This document shows positions 43,265 to 54,600 of a stretch of DNA of 64,000 bases, piece after piece (positions within the stretch are counted from its first letter, which is position 1; every line of letters begins with the position of its first letter). The stretch is from Streptosporangium amethystogenes (GTDB taxonomy: Bacteria; Actinomycetota; Actinomycetes; Streptosporangiales; Streptosporangiaceae). A program made the translations under genes and the position numbers. The stretch covers positions 186,001 to 250,000 of the forward strand of contig NZ_JOEQ01000015.1 of NCBI RefSeq assembly GCF_000721075.1. Direction: 5' to 3'. The notes under the pieces are model-generated. The model did not search any database, had not been told where the DNA came from, and saw only the letters and a list, made by a program, of their open reading frames with translations.

Positions 43265-43393
43265 ATGACCGTTAAAGCAGTTCCCGATGGCTACTCGACC
43301 GTTACGCCGTGGATCACCTCATCCGATACCGCCAAGCTCATGGACTATGTGAAGGAAGCATCCGGTTCAGGGCGCCGTGTTCGGGTTTCTTGA
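43265..43393 (+). pseudogene. N-terminal fragment of a PhnB-like VOC protein
   Basis: ATG at 43265 opens VKAVPDGYSTVTPWITSSDTA followed by KLMDYVKEASG, the typical start of PhnB/glyoxalase-like VOC proteins, and stops after 42 codons. The remaining two thirds are absent. Confidence 0.6.
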
Positions 43394-43513
43394 ACGCCAT
43401 GGTGATCGTGCCGGTCTCGCCTCGGTGCGGTCAGTGCGTGGTCATCCGCCCACGCGTGCCGAGGAACCTTGAGGTAGGCCACCGCGGGGCGCTCCGGGCC
43501 GTGAAGCTCGAAC

Positions 43514-44254
43514 CTATGGGCCAAGGGTGGCCGTGTGCATGGCCGAACGTACGATCTCCTCCAGGTGTTCGCTGTGCGCGCCGCGCCAGTAGATCTGGCC
43601 GCACTCCGAGCAGCGGCCGTAGACGTCGTAGGAGCGCCTGGTCCCGGCCTCCAGCAGGCGGTCGATCTCGTGCTTTTCGACGGGTATCAACTCTCCGTTG
43701 CAGGCCGTGCAGCGGGTCCACGGCCGCAGCGGTGGTGCGAACCGCTCCAGCAGGTCATGGAGTTGATCATGCGCCTTGTTGCCTCGTACGTAGGCGCCGA
43801 GCCAGAGCGCCCGGCGGCACAGCAGACCGTGGTCCTGGGTCAGTAGCACGCGGCGTTCCCTGTTGGCCTCAACGACCAGTGCGGGATCGTCCATGTCGTT
43901 GTGGTAGGTCGCGTCCACGCCCAGCAGCCGGAGCCTTCGCGCGAGGGTGCCCAGGTGGACGTCGAGCAGGAACCGGGGCCCGTGCCGTCCCGGTTCGAGC
44001 GGCACCGGCTGGGGGCGGGGCACGGCGTGAATGTGGACCACGTCACCGGCCGCGGGCAGGTAGGACGGGCCGACCTCCACGCCTTCGACGATCAAGGGCC
44101 CCACCTCCGGCAACGGAACACCGAGCGACTCCACGACATGGCCCAGTGTCGATGTCCCATCGGGCGTCACCCGCTGCCACTCGCGTCGCCGGCGCGCGGG
44201 CAGGAACAGCAGCAGCTCGGGGGCGACACGCAGGTGGATGTCAGGTTCGCTCAC
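43514..44254 (-). CDS. Mut7-C RNase domain protein with ubiquitin-like N-terminus
   Basis: A 246-residue protein: a ubiquitin-like Mut7-C Ub domain (about 1-85), a Mut7-C PIN-like domain (FLLDVHLGTLARRLRLLGVDATY, VLLTQDHGLL, about 95-165) and a C-terminal zinc ribbon (CTACNGEL and CSECGQIYW). It is predicted to be a small RNase acting on RNA in the cytoplasm. It appears intact, in contrast to its neighbours. Confidence 0.88.
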   Translation of the reverse strand: MSEPDIHLRVAPELLLFLPARRRREWQRVTPDGTSTLGHVVESLGVPLPEVGPLIVEGVEVGPSYLPAAGDVVHIHAVPRPQPVPLEPGRHGPRFLLDVHLGTLARRLRLLGVDATYHNDMDDPALVVEANRERRVLLTQDHGLLCRRALWLGAYVRGNKAHDQLHDLLERFAPPLRPWTRCTACNGELIPVEKHEIDRLLEAGTRRSYDVYGRCSECGQIYWRGAHSEHLEEIVRSAMHTATLGP

Positions 44255-44814
44255 ACTGCCAGCATGCCATCCGCCACAGGCTCCGGCTTGACCTCCTCCC
44301 CCCTGGAAGGGAGAGGATTCCCACGGTTGCCCGTGAGGGTTCCTGCTTCACCGCCGGTCGCCCGCCAGGAGGATTCCCCCTTGAGGTCTTACACCTGGCT
44401 GCGGTCAGGACCACGGCTAATCGGTGTGGCGTGCGCGCCAGGGTATTCTGTGCGGTGTCTCCTCGGGGGCAGGCATCCCTGTCTCACCGGATATCGGTTA
44501 TGGCCGCGTAGTAAGGTGAAGTCATGACAAATGTAAATAACTGACATTACTTTACGTATGAATGATAATTTTCGTCCTTGACAGAGTGCGCCGCGTACAG
44601 CTGTTTCGGCGATCCGAACCCCTGTAGGAGGTTGTCGGGGTGAGCGTGTTCATAAATGCGAATAATGGTGTGACCAATTCGCTGAAGATTTTTTTCCGCA
44701 CCGGATAAACGCCCTCTCACCTCGTCGGCAATTGAAAATCCAGTCATTGGCAATAGCTCTCTGTTAATCTCAGGTTCTGCGAAAAAGAATCCCGACGACA
44801 GGGGGTGGGTCCAC
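44255..44814. other. AT-shifted region before the lanthipeptide locus
   Basis: The first part (about 44288-44390) has CCTCCTCCCCCCTGGAAGGGAGAGGATTCC and similar direct phrases, as seen at IS200/IS605-type element ends (partly described, not quoted in full elsewhere). From about 44510 to 44780 the GC content drops strongly (for example GACAAATGTAAATAACTGAC). No transposase is present. The AT-rich part probably holds the promoter of the synthetase gene; an overlapping minus-strand frame (44547-44939) has no recognisable domain. Confidence 0.4.
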
Positions 44815-47595
44815 GTGAGGACGCGTCCGGGAGACCATGCCATCCTCTGTGACATCGTGACCGCCGAGGTCGGGCGCGCGGGCGCCCGGGAGTGGTCGAT
44901 CACTGATGACGGACTCTGGTGCAAGGTCACGCCGGACACCTATGCGATCCCCGACCAGGGGTGGAAACTGCACGTCTCCGCGACGATGCTCTCCGCCCCC
45001 GTGGTGCTCTCCCGCGTCTCGCGGGTGCTGGCCGGAGCCAGGTGCGCCTTCAAGTTCCCCGCCCGGCTGCACGACTACTGGAAATTCCTCGAACCGCACT
45101 GCAGCCGCGCGCAGGCCGGGAAGTTCGTCACCGTCTACCCGCGCGACGACGCGGAGTCGGTCCGCCTGGCCGCCCTGCTGGACGAGGTCACCCGGGGCCT
45201 TCCCGGACCCGTGATCCTCTCCGACCGCCCCTACCGGGCGGGCGGGATCGTGTACTACCGTTACGGCGCCTTCCGCGGGCACAGGACGCTCGGCAACGAC
45301 GGGTTCTACGAGATCCGGCTGCGCTCACCGGAGGGCCGCCTCGTCCTCGACGCGCGGGAGCCGCGCTTCTCCCCGCCGCCGTTCGCGGTCTGCCCGTTCG
45401 AGGCTCCGGTGGCGGACCGGCGGCCCGGAGCGGCCGCGGTCATGCTGAACGGCCGCTTCGTCGTCCGCGAAGCCGTGAGGCACGCGAACCGGGGCGGGGT
45501 GTATCTCGCCGAGGACACCACGACAGGGCGCGAGGTGGTCGTCAAGGAGGGCCGCCTGCACGCGTGCGCCGATCTGAGCGGCAGGGACGCGCGGGACCGG
45601 GTGGCGACGGAGCGCTCCCGCCTTGAGGATCTCGCGGCGACCGGGGCGGTGCCGGCCGTGGTGGACTTCTTCGAGCAGGGCGGGCACGCCTTCCTCGTCG
45701 AGGAGCGTGTGCCGGGGATCACGCTGCAACGCTGGTCGGACGGGAACGCCGGCCCGCTGGGCGAGAACGGCTTCGGCAACGGGGCGGCGGAGGTCCTGCC
45801 CCTTCTTGGCCGGCTGGTCGAGCTGCTGAAGGCGGTGCACGGCCGGGGGCACGTGTTCGGCGACCTCTCGCCGAACAACGTGATGCTGCTCCCCGGCGGC
45901 GGACTCCGGCTCATCGACCTGGAGCACACGGCCGTGCCGGGCGCCACCGTCATGGTGGGCGGGACCCCGGGCTACCTGGCGCCGGAGCTGGTGGAGCATG
46001 TCGGGGAGCCCTGGCCCGCACCGGACGGCGGCGCCGACCTCTACAGCCTCGGCGCGATGGCGTACTTCCTCGCGGTCGGCGCCCACCTGGACCCGCCGGG
46101 CCCCGAGCTGGACCCGCCGGGCCCCGGCCGGGTCGCGCCGGTGGCCACCGACAACCCCACGCTGGCCCTGCTGCGGCCGCTGGCGGAGGGTCTGCTGGCA
46201 GCGGAGCCGGAACGCCGCTGGTCCTTGGAGCGATGCGAGCGCTTCCTCGCCGGACTCACCCGCCGGCCGGGCGCCGCCGGGCTCACCGCCGGGCCGGGCG
46301 CCGCGGAACCGGTCCGGCCGCCTCACCGGATCGATCGGCTGATCGACGACGGGATCGCACACCTGGTGGAGGCGGCGGATCCGGGCGACGGCAGCCTGGC
46401 GGCGTGGTCCGATGCCTCCGGCGGGCCCGAGGCGGATCCGTGCTCGGTGCACGCCGGCGCGGCGGGCGTCCTCGGGGTCCTGACGCTGGCCATGCCCGCA
46501 CCGGAGGCGACCGCCGCGGTCGCCGCGCTCTCCCGCCGGCTGCGGCTGCGGCTGGCGGAGGAGGACGTCTGGCGGCCCGGCCTCCACTTCGGCCGCTCCG
46601 GAGCGGTGTGGGCGCTGTACGACGCGGCGGTGGCCCTGGACGACGCCGGGCTGGCCCGGTACGCGGTGCGGGCGGCGGGCCTGCTGCCGACGGATCACCC
46701 CGGCCCGGACGTGACGCACGGGCTGGCCGGATGCGGCATGACGGTCCTGCGCGTCGCACTGCGATCCGGCGATCCGGCGCTGCGGGAACGCGCGGCCACG
46801 ATCTTCCAGAACCTGCACGACGCGCGGTCGTACCTGGACGGCCACCCGCAGTGGCCGACACCGCGGACGTTCGACTCCGGCCTCGCCGGAGCCAACCACT
46901 TCGGTTTCGCGCACGGCCTCGCCGGAATCGGGACCGCGCTGCTCCACGCGGGCCGGATCCTCGACCGGCCGGACTGGACGGCGACCGCGCACGAGGTCGC
47001 CCGCGCCCTCTACGCGCACGTGGACGTCGACGGCGACACCGCCTGGTGGCCGACCCTCCGCGGTGACCTGGGAACGGTCCGTCCCCGCAGGCCCCACTGG
47101 TGCAGCGGATCCTCCGGAATCGGCTCCTTCCTGGTGAGGTACTGGCGCGCCGCCGGCGACCCGAAGGCACTGGACCTCGCACGCGGGGCGGCGGCGGCCG
47201 TGCACCGCACCCGGTGGCAGTCGGGGCCGGTGCCGTGCCACGGGCTTCCCGGCGACGGCGAGTTCCTGCTCGACATGGCCGATCTCACCGGTGACGACCG
47301 CTACCACCGGTGGGCCCGGGACCTGGCCGCCTGCCTGGAGACCAGGGCGGTCGGCCGTTCCGGCCGGCTGCTCGTGCCCGACGCCCAGGCGGGCTTCTCA
47401 CCCACCTTCCTCGGAGGTACGGCGGGCGTCGTCGCCTTCCTCCTCCGGCTGCGTCACGGGCATCCCCGGCTGTGGATGCCCGATGACGTCCCCAAGCTCG
47501 CCGTTCGCGACGGGACGGCGATGAAAGAAGAGCGGGCCGTATCAGAGGTGGCCCCGCCGACCACAGGAGGTGAAGACCATGTCCTTCGACGTTGA
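44815..47595 (+). CDS. Class IV-type lanthipeptide synthetase (LanL-like)
   Basis: A 926-residue three-domain enzyme: N-terminal lyase domain (about 1-215), Ser/Thr kinase-like domain (about 220-490; Lys244, Asp350 in FGDLSPNN, Asp368 in LIDLEH) and a LanC-like cyclase (about 520-900). It dehydrates Ser/Thr via phosphorylation and elimination, then forms (methyl)lanthionine. The cyclase keeps the zinc ligands Cys763 (WCSGSSG) and Cys808-His809 (PCHG), which separates class IV from class III enzymes, where they are lost. The GTG start follows a GGGGGTGGG stretch. The precursor gene begins inside its 3' end. Confidence 0.88.
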   Translation: MRTRPGDHAILCDIVTAEVGRAGAREWSITDDGLWCKVTPDTYAIPDQGWKLHVSATMLSAPVVLSRVSRVLAGARCAFKFPARLHDYWKFLEPHCSRAQAGKFVTVYPRDDAESVRLAALLDEVTRGLPGPVILSDRPYRAGGIVYYRYGAFRGHRTLGNDGFYEIRLRSPEGRLVLDAREPRFSPPPFAVCPFEAPVADRRPGAAAVMLNGRFVVREAVRHANRGGVYLAEDTTTGREVVVKEGRLHACADLSGRDARDRVATERSRLEDLAATGAVPAVVDFFEQGGHAFLVEERVPGITLQRWSDGNAGPLGENGFGNGAAEVLPLLGRLVELLKAVHGRGHVFGDLSPNNVMLLPGGGLRLIDLEHTAVPGATVMVGGTPGYLAPELVEHVGEPWPAPDGGADLYSLGAMAYFLAVGAHLDPPGPELDPPGPGRVAPVATDNPTLALLRPLAEGLLAAEPERRWSLERCERFLAGLTRRPGAAGLTAGPGAAEPVRPPHRIDRLIDDGIAHLVEAADPGDGSLAAWSDASGGPEADPCSVHAGAAGVLGVLTLAMPAPEATAAVAALSRRLRLRLAEEDVWRPGLHFGRSGAVWALYDAAVALDDAGLARYAVRAAGLLPTDHPGPDVTHGLAGCGMTVLRVALRSGDPALRERAATIFQNLHDARSYLDGHPQWPTPRTFDSGLAGANHFGFAHGLAGIGTALLHAGRILDRPDWTATAHEVARALYAHVDVDGDTAWWPTLRGDLGTVRPRRPHWCSGSSGIGSFLVRYWRAAGDPKALDLARGAAAAVHRTRWQSGPVPCHGLPGDGEFLLDMADLTGDDRYHRWARDLAACLETRAVGRSGRLLVPDAQAGFSPTFLGGTAGVVAFLLRLRHGHPRLWMPDDVPKLAVRDGTAMKEERAVSEVAPPTTGGEDHVLRR

Positions 47596-47689
47596 GGACC
47601 TGCAGGCTCTCCAGGAGCTGGAGCCGGGTGCCAATGAGGCGCTCCGGCTGACCAACTGTTTCAGGCACGCCGGTTGCACCGACAACTGA
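47579..47689 (+). CDS. Lanthipeptide precursor peptide
   Basis: A 36-residue peptide too short for routine gene calling, with a strong AGGAGGTG 6 bases before its ATG. It overlaps the synthetase stop by 17 bases. The leader has the amphipathic DLQALQELEP pattern of class III/IV leaders. The C-terminal core reads LTNCFRHAGCTDN: two Thr (25, 34) and two Cys (27, 33), so at most two methyllanthionine rings. No Ser is available in the core. There is no protease gene beside it. Confidence 0.85.
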   Translation: MSFDVEDLQALQELEPGANEALRLTNCFRHAGCTDN

Positions 47690-47712
47690 CGTGACGGGTG
47701 ACTGAGGTGAAG

Positions 47713-47744
47713 GCCCCGCCCTCCCGCTCTCGGGAGGGCGGGGC
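47713..47744 (+). terminator. Hairpin between precursor and exporter (attenuator-like)
   Basis: A perfect 14-bp GC stem (47713-47726 with 47731-47744) and a CTCT loop lie 24 bases after the precursor stop. It can stabilise or end the precursor transcript so that the exporter is made in smaller amount. Confidence 0.75.
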
Positions 47745-47793
47745 TCTGTCCGATCACCAGGCGTTCGATTATCAGACAAGGACCGGTACGGCC

Positions 47794-49560
47794 GTGCGCG
47801 ATCGTCCCCCCTCCGTCCCGGAGCCCCCTCCCGCCCCAGGGACCTGGCGCAGGGTCGTGCGGCTGTTCATGCCGTACCGGGGCGCCGTCTGCGTCCTCGT
47901 CGTGCTGATCGCCGCCTACTCCGCCCTGAACGCCGCCGTCCCGCTGCTGACGCGGGTGGTTTTCGACCGGGCGCTCTTCGGGCCTGGCGGCCCCGACCTG
48001 CCGCTGCTCGCCCTGATCGCCGGGCTGGCCGCGGCGATCGCCTGCGCGGTGGGCGCCGTGGACATGGGACAGACGTGGCTGTCGGCCCGCGTCGCGCAGC
48101 GGGTGGTGCACGGGCTACGCGCGGAGATGTTCGGCCGCCTGCAGCGCATGCCGCTCACCTTCTTCGCCACGGAGCGGGGCGGCGAGATCCAGTCGCGGCT
48201 GGCCGGAGACACCACGCAGATCGAGTACGCGGTCAAGGACACCCTGCCCGGCGCGCTCTCCGGCCTCATCGGATTCGTGGTCGCGGCCGGCGCGATGGTG
48301 ACCCTGTCACCGGTGCTCGCGGGCGTCGCCCTGATCCTCGCGCCGCTCGTCCTGCTGGTGGCCTCCCGGTCGGGGCGGGCGCTCTCGACCCTGTCGGCCG
48401 ACGGCCAGCGCACCCGGGCGGAGCTCTCCTCCATCATCGCCGAACGCCTGTCGCTGGGGGGCGTCACCATGGCCAGGGTGCACGGCAGGCGTCAGGAGGA
48501 GGCCGCCGGGTTCGCCGCGGAGAGCGAACGGCTGGCACGGCTGGGGGTCCGTTCCGGCTTGGTGGCCCAGCTGGTGCTGAGCGTGGGCCACGTCTTCTTC
48601 GTGCTGACCCCCTACCTGGTGTTCGTGGCGGCGGGGCTGACCGGCGGGATCACTCCGGGCACCCTGGTCGCCTTCACCGTGCTGCAGGCGAGGCTCTACC
48701 AGCCCCTGTGGCAGATCCTGCACATCTCCACCGAGTTCCGCGCCGCCCAAGGGGCGTTCGAGAGGGTCTTCGGCTACCTCGACCTCCAGCCGGAGCCCGA
48801 GGCGGGACAGAGTCCCGCCTCGGGCCCCGGCGCGCTCGCCGCCCGCGAGGCCGGCTTCCGTTACCCGGGGACGAGTGAGGAGGACCGTCCGGCGCTGTAC
48901 GGCGTGAGCCTCGACATCCCGGCCGCCTCCACCACGCTGGTGGTGGGTCCGAGCGGTTCGGGCAAGACGACGCTCGGCCACCTGCTCGCCGGGCTGCACC
49001 CGCCCACCGAGGGAGCGGTCGTGATCGACGGGACGGAGTTCGGGGCGCCGCTGCCCGGACGGATCTGCATCGCCACGCAGGACCCCTTCCTCTTCCAGGG
49101 ATCGGTCGCCGACAACCTCAGATACGCCGCGTCCGGCGCCACGATGGACGATCTCGTGCGGGCCTGCCGGATCACCCGGATCCACGAGCGGATCGCGGCG
49201 CTCCCGGACGGCTACGACTCGCCGGTGGGCGAGCGGGGGGCGCTGTTCTCCGGTGGCGAGCGGCAGCGCATCGCCCTGGCCCGCGCGCTCCTGGCCGACG
49301 CGTCCGTGCTCGTGCTCGACGAGGCGACCTCCGCGCTCGATCCGCTGACCGAGCTGAAGGTCGTCGAGGCGATCCTGGCGGAACGGGCCGGACAGACGAC
49401 CGTGATGATCACCCACAGGTTCGGCATGCTCGACTCCTTCGACACCGTCGTGGCGCTGGAGGAGGGGCGGGTGGTGGAGTACGGCTCGCGCCTTGACCTG
49501 CTCGGCGACCGGTACGGGCTGTATGCCCGGATGGTCCGCGCGCAGACCGGCGCGGCGTAG
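47794..49560 (+). CDS. ABC exporter of the lanthipeptide locus (fused membrane and ATPase domains)
   Basis: About 588 residues: a six-helix exporter domain (about 25-310) and an ATPase (about 340-585) with Walker A (GPSGSGKTT), signature (FSGGERQR), Walker B (VLVLDEATSALD) and H-loop (ITHR). It lacks an N-terminal C39 peptidase domain, so it exports without cutting the leader. The frame stays open to 47698, but that start lies before the hairpin; the GTG at 47794 is preferred though its ribosome site is weak. Confidence 0.87.
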   Translation: MRDRPPSVPEPPPAPGTWRRVVRLFMPYRGAVCVLVVLIAAYSALNAAVPLLTRVVFDRALFGPGGPDLPLLALIAGLAAAIACAVGAVDMGQTWLSARVAQRVVHGLRAEMFGRLQRMPLTFFATERGGEIQSRLAGDTTQIEYAVKDTLPGALSGLIGFVVAAGAMVTLSPVLAGVALILAPLVLLVASRSGRALSTLSADGQRTRAELSSIIAERLSLGGVTMARVHGRRQEEAAGFAAESERLARLGVRSGLVAQLVLSVGHVFFVLTPYLVFVAAGLTGGITPGTLVAFTVLQARLYQPLWQILHISTEFRAAQGAFERVFGYLDLQPEPEAGQSPASGPGALAAREAGFRYPGTSEEDRPALYGVSLDIPAASTTLVVGPSGSGKTTLGHLLAGLHPPTEGAVVIDGTEFGAPLPGRICIATQDPFLFQGSVADNLRYAASGATMDDLVRACRITRIHERIAALPDGYDSPVGERGALFSGGERQRIALARALLADASVLVLDEATSALDPLTELKVVEAILAERAGQTTVMITHRFGMLDSFDTVVALEEGRVVEYGSRLDLLGDRYGLYARMVRAQTGAA

Positions 49561-49682
49561 CCTGCTCGGGTCCGCGCTCATGGAGGCGGGGGTCCGGCTC
49601 ACGGGCCGGTGGCGGCCCCGCGCCCCCTGAGACCCGGCCGCCCGGCGGGCCACCGGCAGGTTCCGTCGGGTATGACTGGGGG

Positions 49683-49913
49683 ATGCTCATCTTCGGACTC
49701 CGCACCGTGACCCACCGGCTCGGCGTGCTGACGCTTCTCTGCCGCAACTGCGGCAACACGGCGGCGCAGGTGCTGTCCAGAAAGGTCACCAAGTTCAGTC
49801 TGTTCTTCGTCCCGCTGTTCCCGGTGCGGACGAAGTACGGGGTGCAGTGCACTTTCTGCGGGGCGTCCTATGACATCTCGAAGGACGAGGCGGATCGTCT
49901 GGCGGTCCGCTGA
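49683..49913 (+). CDS. Zinc-ribbon protein
   Basis: A 76-residue protein with CRNCGN and CTFCGAS pairs around a hydrophobic middle (FSLFFVPLFPVRTKYGV). This matches the small zinc-ribbon family found singly in many actinomycetes. The function is unknown and no operon partner is evident. Confidence 0.8.
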   Translation: MLIFGLRTVTHRLGVLTLLCRNCGNTAAQVLSRKVTKFSLFFVPLFPVRTKYGVQCTFCGASYDISKDEADRLAVR

Positions 49914-49940
49914 GCACCGCCCACGATCATCCGGCACGTC

Positions 49941-50200
49941 ATGGAACACTTCGCCCGCGTCCCGGAACCGCTCGAACCAGACCCGCGACTTCTCACGCCG
50001 ACCGAGCGAGAACGGGCGGTACCGACCAGGATCGGCCACGGGGACACCAACGGTGAGATCACTGCGGCGCTCTTCATCAGCCCGGCGACGCACCTACGCC
50101 AGCCGTATCCTGACCAAGCTCGATGTCCGGGACCGCACGGCACAGGCCGTCATCGCCAACCGCTCCGGGTTGAGCGGCGGCGAGGAGGCCTGGGACCGGC
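49941..50200 (+). pseudogene. Response-regulator LuxR-domain remnant
   Basis: One frame reads LLTPTERERAV, then DTNGEITAALFISPATH, and the next frame continues SRILTKLDVRDRTAQAVIANRSGL: the LuxR HTH and C-terminus of a NarL-type regulator split by a frameshift. The receiver domain is missing. Confidence 0.7.
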
Positions 50201-50312
50201 GGTCGCCCGGACGACCGCCGCCGGCCCCCGCCTCTCGGACCCCCGCGGCGGTTCGGCCTCTGCGGCCAGGGGGAGACCTCTTCGAATCCTGACCGGGCCT
50301 CCCTGCCGACGT

Positions 50313-52625
<2,313 letters not shown>

Positions 52626-52702
52626 TGACCTTCTCCCTTGATATCCTTAGGGTGTAAAGAGATGGCCCGGTAAAGTTAGTTTATGCCGTAAGGAGTGGCA
52701 AG

Positions 52703-53506
52703 TTGGTCGTCTTCGCCGGACAGGGCGACGCGCGCCGTTCGATGGCACTGCTGTGGCACACCCCGAGGCCGGAAGGAGGGCGTCCCGGCCCCAAGCCCGG
52801 CCTGAGCGTGGATGTGATCGTGGATACGGCCATCGCCGTCGCCGACTCCGAGGGGATGGCCGCGCTCTCCATGCGCGCGGTGGGTGAACGGCTCGGCCGC
52901 ACCGCCATGGCCCTCTACACCTACGTGCCCAGCAAGAGCGAGCTGGTCGACCTGATGTATGACCGGGCCCTCGCCGAGTTGCCCGTCGACTACGAGCTGG
53001 GGGCGGGCTGGCGGGCGGCCGTGACCTCCTGGGCCGAGGACGCCTGGGCGTTCTACCTGTGCCACCCATGGGTGCTGCAGGTCTCGCAGGCGCGTCCGGT
53101 GCTGGGCCCCAACGAGTACGTCATGCTGGAGACGGCGCTGCGGATCCTTCGCGAGACGGGCCTTACGGCCGGGGTGCTGCGGCGCCTCGTCGGGGTGCTG
53201 TTCCACTTCGTCCGCGCGGCGGCGCAGACGGTCGCGGAGTCGCGCCAGGCTCCGGCGGCGACCGGGATGTCCGACGAGGAGTGGTGGTACGCCCGCTCGG
53301 CCCTGCTGGAGGAGGTCGCGCCGGACTTCGCCGAGCGGTTCCCGACGCTGACCTGGCTCGACAGCGAGGGTGCCTACCAGTCCGAGGACGAGAGCGTGCC
53401 CTACCTGGAACAGGAGGCGAAGGAGACCTTCGCGGCCGGTCTCGCCGTCCTGCTGGACGGCATCGAGGCGGCGATGAACAGGGCCGGCGTCCGAGCGCTC
53501 CCGTGA
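52703..53506 (+). CDS. TetR-family regulator, divergent from the UvrA-like gene
   Basis: A 267-residue regulator with HTH at MRAVGERLGRTAMALYTYVPSKSEL and the longer C-terminal domain of the TetR_C (tetracycline-repressor-like) group. The TTG at 52703 has AAGGAG 7 bases upstream; the ATG at 52742 has none. The 77-base divergent gap holds AT-rich sequence (TTTACACCC, GGTAAAGTTAG) where it probably binds. Confidence 0.85.
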   Translation: MVVFAGQGDARRSMALLWHTPRPEGGRPGPKPGLSVDVIVDTAIAVADSEGMAALSMRAVGERLGRTAMALYTYVPSKSELVDLMYDRALAELPVDYELGAGWRAAVTSWAEDAWAFYLCHPWVLQVSQARPVLGPNEYVMLETALRILRETGLTAGVLRRLVGVLFHFVRAAAQTVAESRQAPAATGMSDEEWWYARSALLEEVAPDFAERFPTLTWLDSEGAYQSEDESVPYLEQEAKETFAAGLAVLLDGIEAAMNRAGVRALP

Positions 53507-53572
53507 TCCTCCGGGGGCGGATCCGGGGCGCGGCGCCTGACTGATCGGGCCGCCGCCGGGCAGAGGCATCTC

Positions 53573-53740
53573 ATGAAAAGGTTCTTCAAGGTCGTGGTGG
53601 CACGCTGGCTGGCCCGTACGCCGATCGGGCTGGCGATCCTGGGAGTCGGCTGGTTCCTGGGACGGCGGCGCAGGCAGCGGGCCCAGGAGCAGGGCGGGGT
53701 GAACAGGCCCCGGAGCCGTGATTCACGCGGACGCCGATGA
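53573..53740 (+). CDS. Small single-helix membrane protein (DUF6203-like)
   Basis: A 55-residue protein. The start is basic and hydrophobic (MKRFFKVVVARWLARTPIG), followed by one helix (LAILGVGWFLG) and a strongly basic tail (RRRRQR). It resembles short proteins I associate with DUF6203 in Streptosporangiaceae; that name is from memory and uncertain. It is too short for routine calling; the coding frame ends just before a strong hairpin. Confidence 0.6.
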   Translation: MKRFFKVVVARWLARTPIGLAILGVGWFLGRRRRQRAQEQGGVNRPRSRDSRGRR

Positions 53741-53776
53741 CCCTTCGAGTTCACCGCGCCGGTGACGTGAGACGAG

Positions 53777-53810
53777 CGGGACGGCCCGGTCAACCGGCCG
53801 GGCCGTCCCG
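53777..53810. terminator. 13-bp stem hairpin between convergent genes
   Basis: CGGGACGGCCCGG (53777-53789) pairs perfectly with 53798-53810 around an 8-base loop. It lies between the small membrane protein and the oxygenase, marking the left edge of the NRPS locus. Confidence 0.75.
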
Positions 53811-53832
53811 CCATCGCCTGAGCCCCCGCGGG

Positions 53833-54600
53833 TCAGTTGAACATCGCCTCCATGGTCTCGTGTGACTGCTCCTTCTTCGCGTCGGACTCGCTGCCCCAGC
53901 AGGTGTTGAGGATGATCCGGGTGCGGTCCTCCGACAGCGGGACCGTGCGGTGCAGCGTCGTGTCGGAGCGCAGGAAGTAGATGTCGCCGCTCTGGTGGGC
54001 GTAGGTGCTGATCGGGTAGCGGATGAGGTGGTCGTGAACCCGGGGGTCCTCCTTCACCCAGTTGGTGTGCGGAACGCACTGGAGCATGCCGCCGTACTCG
54101 CTGCTCGGCGCCTCCAGGATCCAGATGAGGGTGAAGCTGAAGTCGCCCCAGTGCCAGCCGTGGGTGTCGCCCTGCTTCTCCTGGCGGATGATGACGTACT
54201 TCTCCTCGTCCCAGGGGCAGTTGACGACGGGCTCGTTCGCCAGCCGGCCCAGGAAGCCCTTGAGGGCGGGGGAGTCGTAGAGCTCCGGGATCAGGGAGCT
54301 GTCCTGAGCGATGGACTGCTGACTGACCGTGCTCATCTTGCGCGGGGAGTTGCTGGTCTCCTTGAGGTTGATGTCGATCCGGCGCGCGTGCAGGTCGAGC
54401 AGGCGCTCCACCTCGTCCGAGACGAGATCCTTGACCTCCTCGGAGACCACGTTCCGCAGTTTGACGTAGCCGTTCCTGCGGAAATCATGGGAGAATCTGC
54501 GAATTTCCCAGGGGTCCTGAAAGGTCTTTTCGAGATGCTCCGCGATCCGGTCGTCGAGTGAGAGCGTCCCGAGGCCGGTCTCGTAGTCATGAGTCGGCAT
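53833..54600 (-). CDS. Fe(II)/2-oxoglutarate-dependent oxygenase (PhyH-like)
   Basis: A 255-residue PhyH-like protein. Candidate iron ligands are His150 (in GWHWGDF) with Asp153, and His217 (TTLHRTVPL); a 2-oxoglutarate-binding Arg is expected at 226 or 228 (RTRIILN). The first pair is spaced HxxD rather than the usual HxD, so the exact ligands are uncertain. It is divergent from the radical SAM gene and probably hydroxylates or desaturates an amino-acid unit of the NRPS product. Confidence 0.8.
   Translation of the reverse strand: MPTHDYETGLGTLSLDDRIAEHLEKTFQDPWEIRRFSHDFRRNGYVKLRNVVSEEVKDLVSDEVERLLDLHARRIDINLKETSNSPRKMSTVSQQSIAQDSSLIPELYDSPALKGFLGRLANEPVVNCPWDEEKYVIIRQEKQGDTHGWHWGDFSFTLIWILEAPSSEYGGMLQCVPHTNWVKEDPRVHDHLIRYPISTYAHQSGDIYFLRSDTTLHRTVPLSEDRTRIILNTCWGSESDAKKEQSHETMEAMFN

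Noticed and set aside
44547..44939. 130-residue minus-strand frame over the synthetase start
   Set aside because: Part of it lies in the AT-rich promoter region and it reads into the coding strand; no family or ribosome site. I cannot fully exclude a small gene here.
45325..47307. 660-residue minus-strand open frame in the lanthipeptide synthetase
   Set aside because: Antisense shadow; the plus-strand kinase and cyclase motifs are unmistakable.
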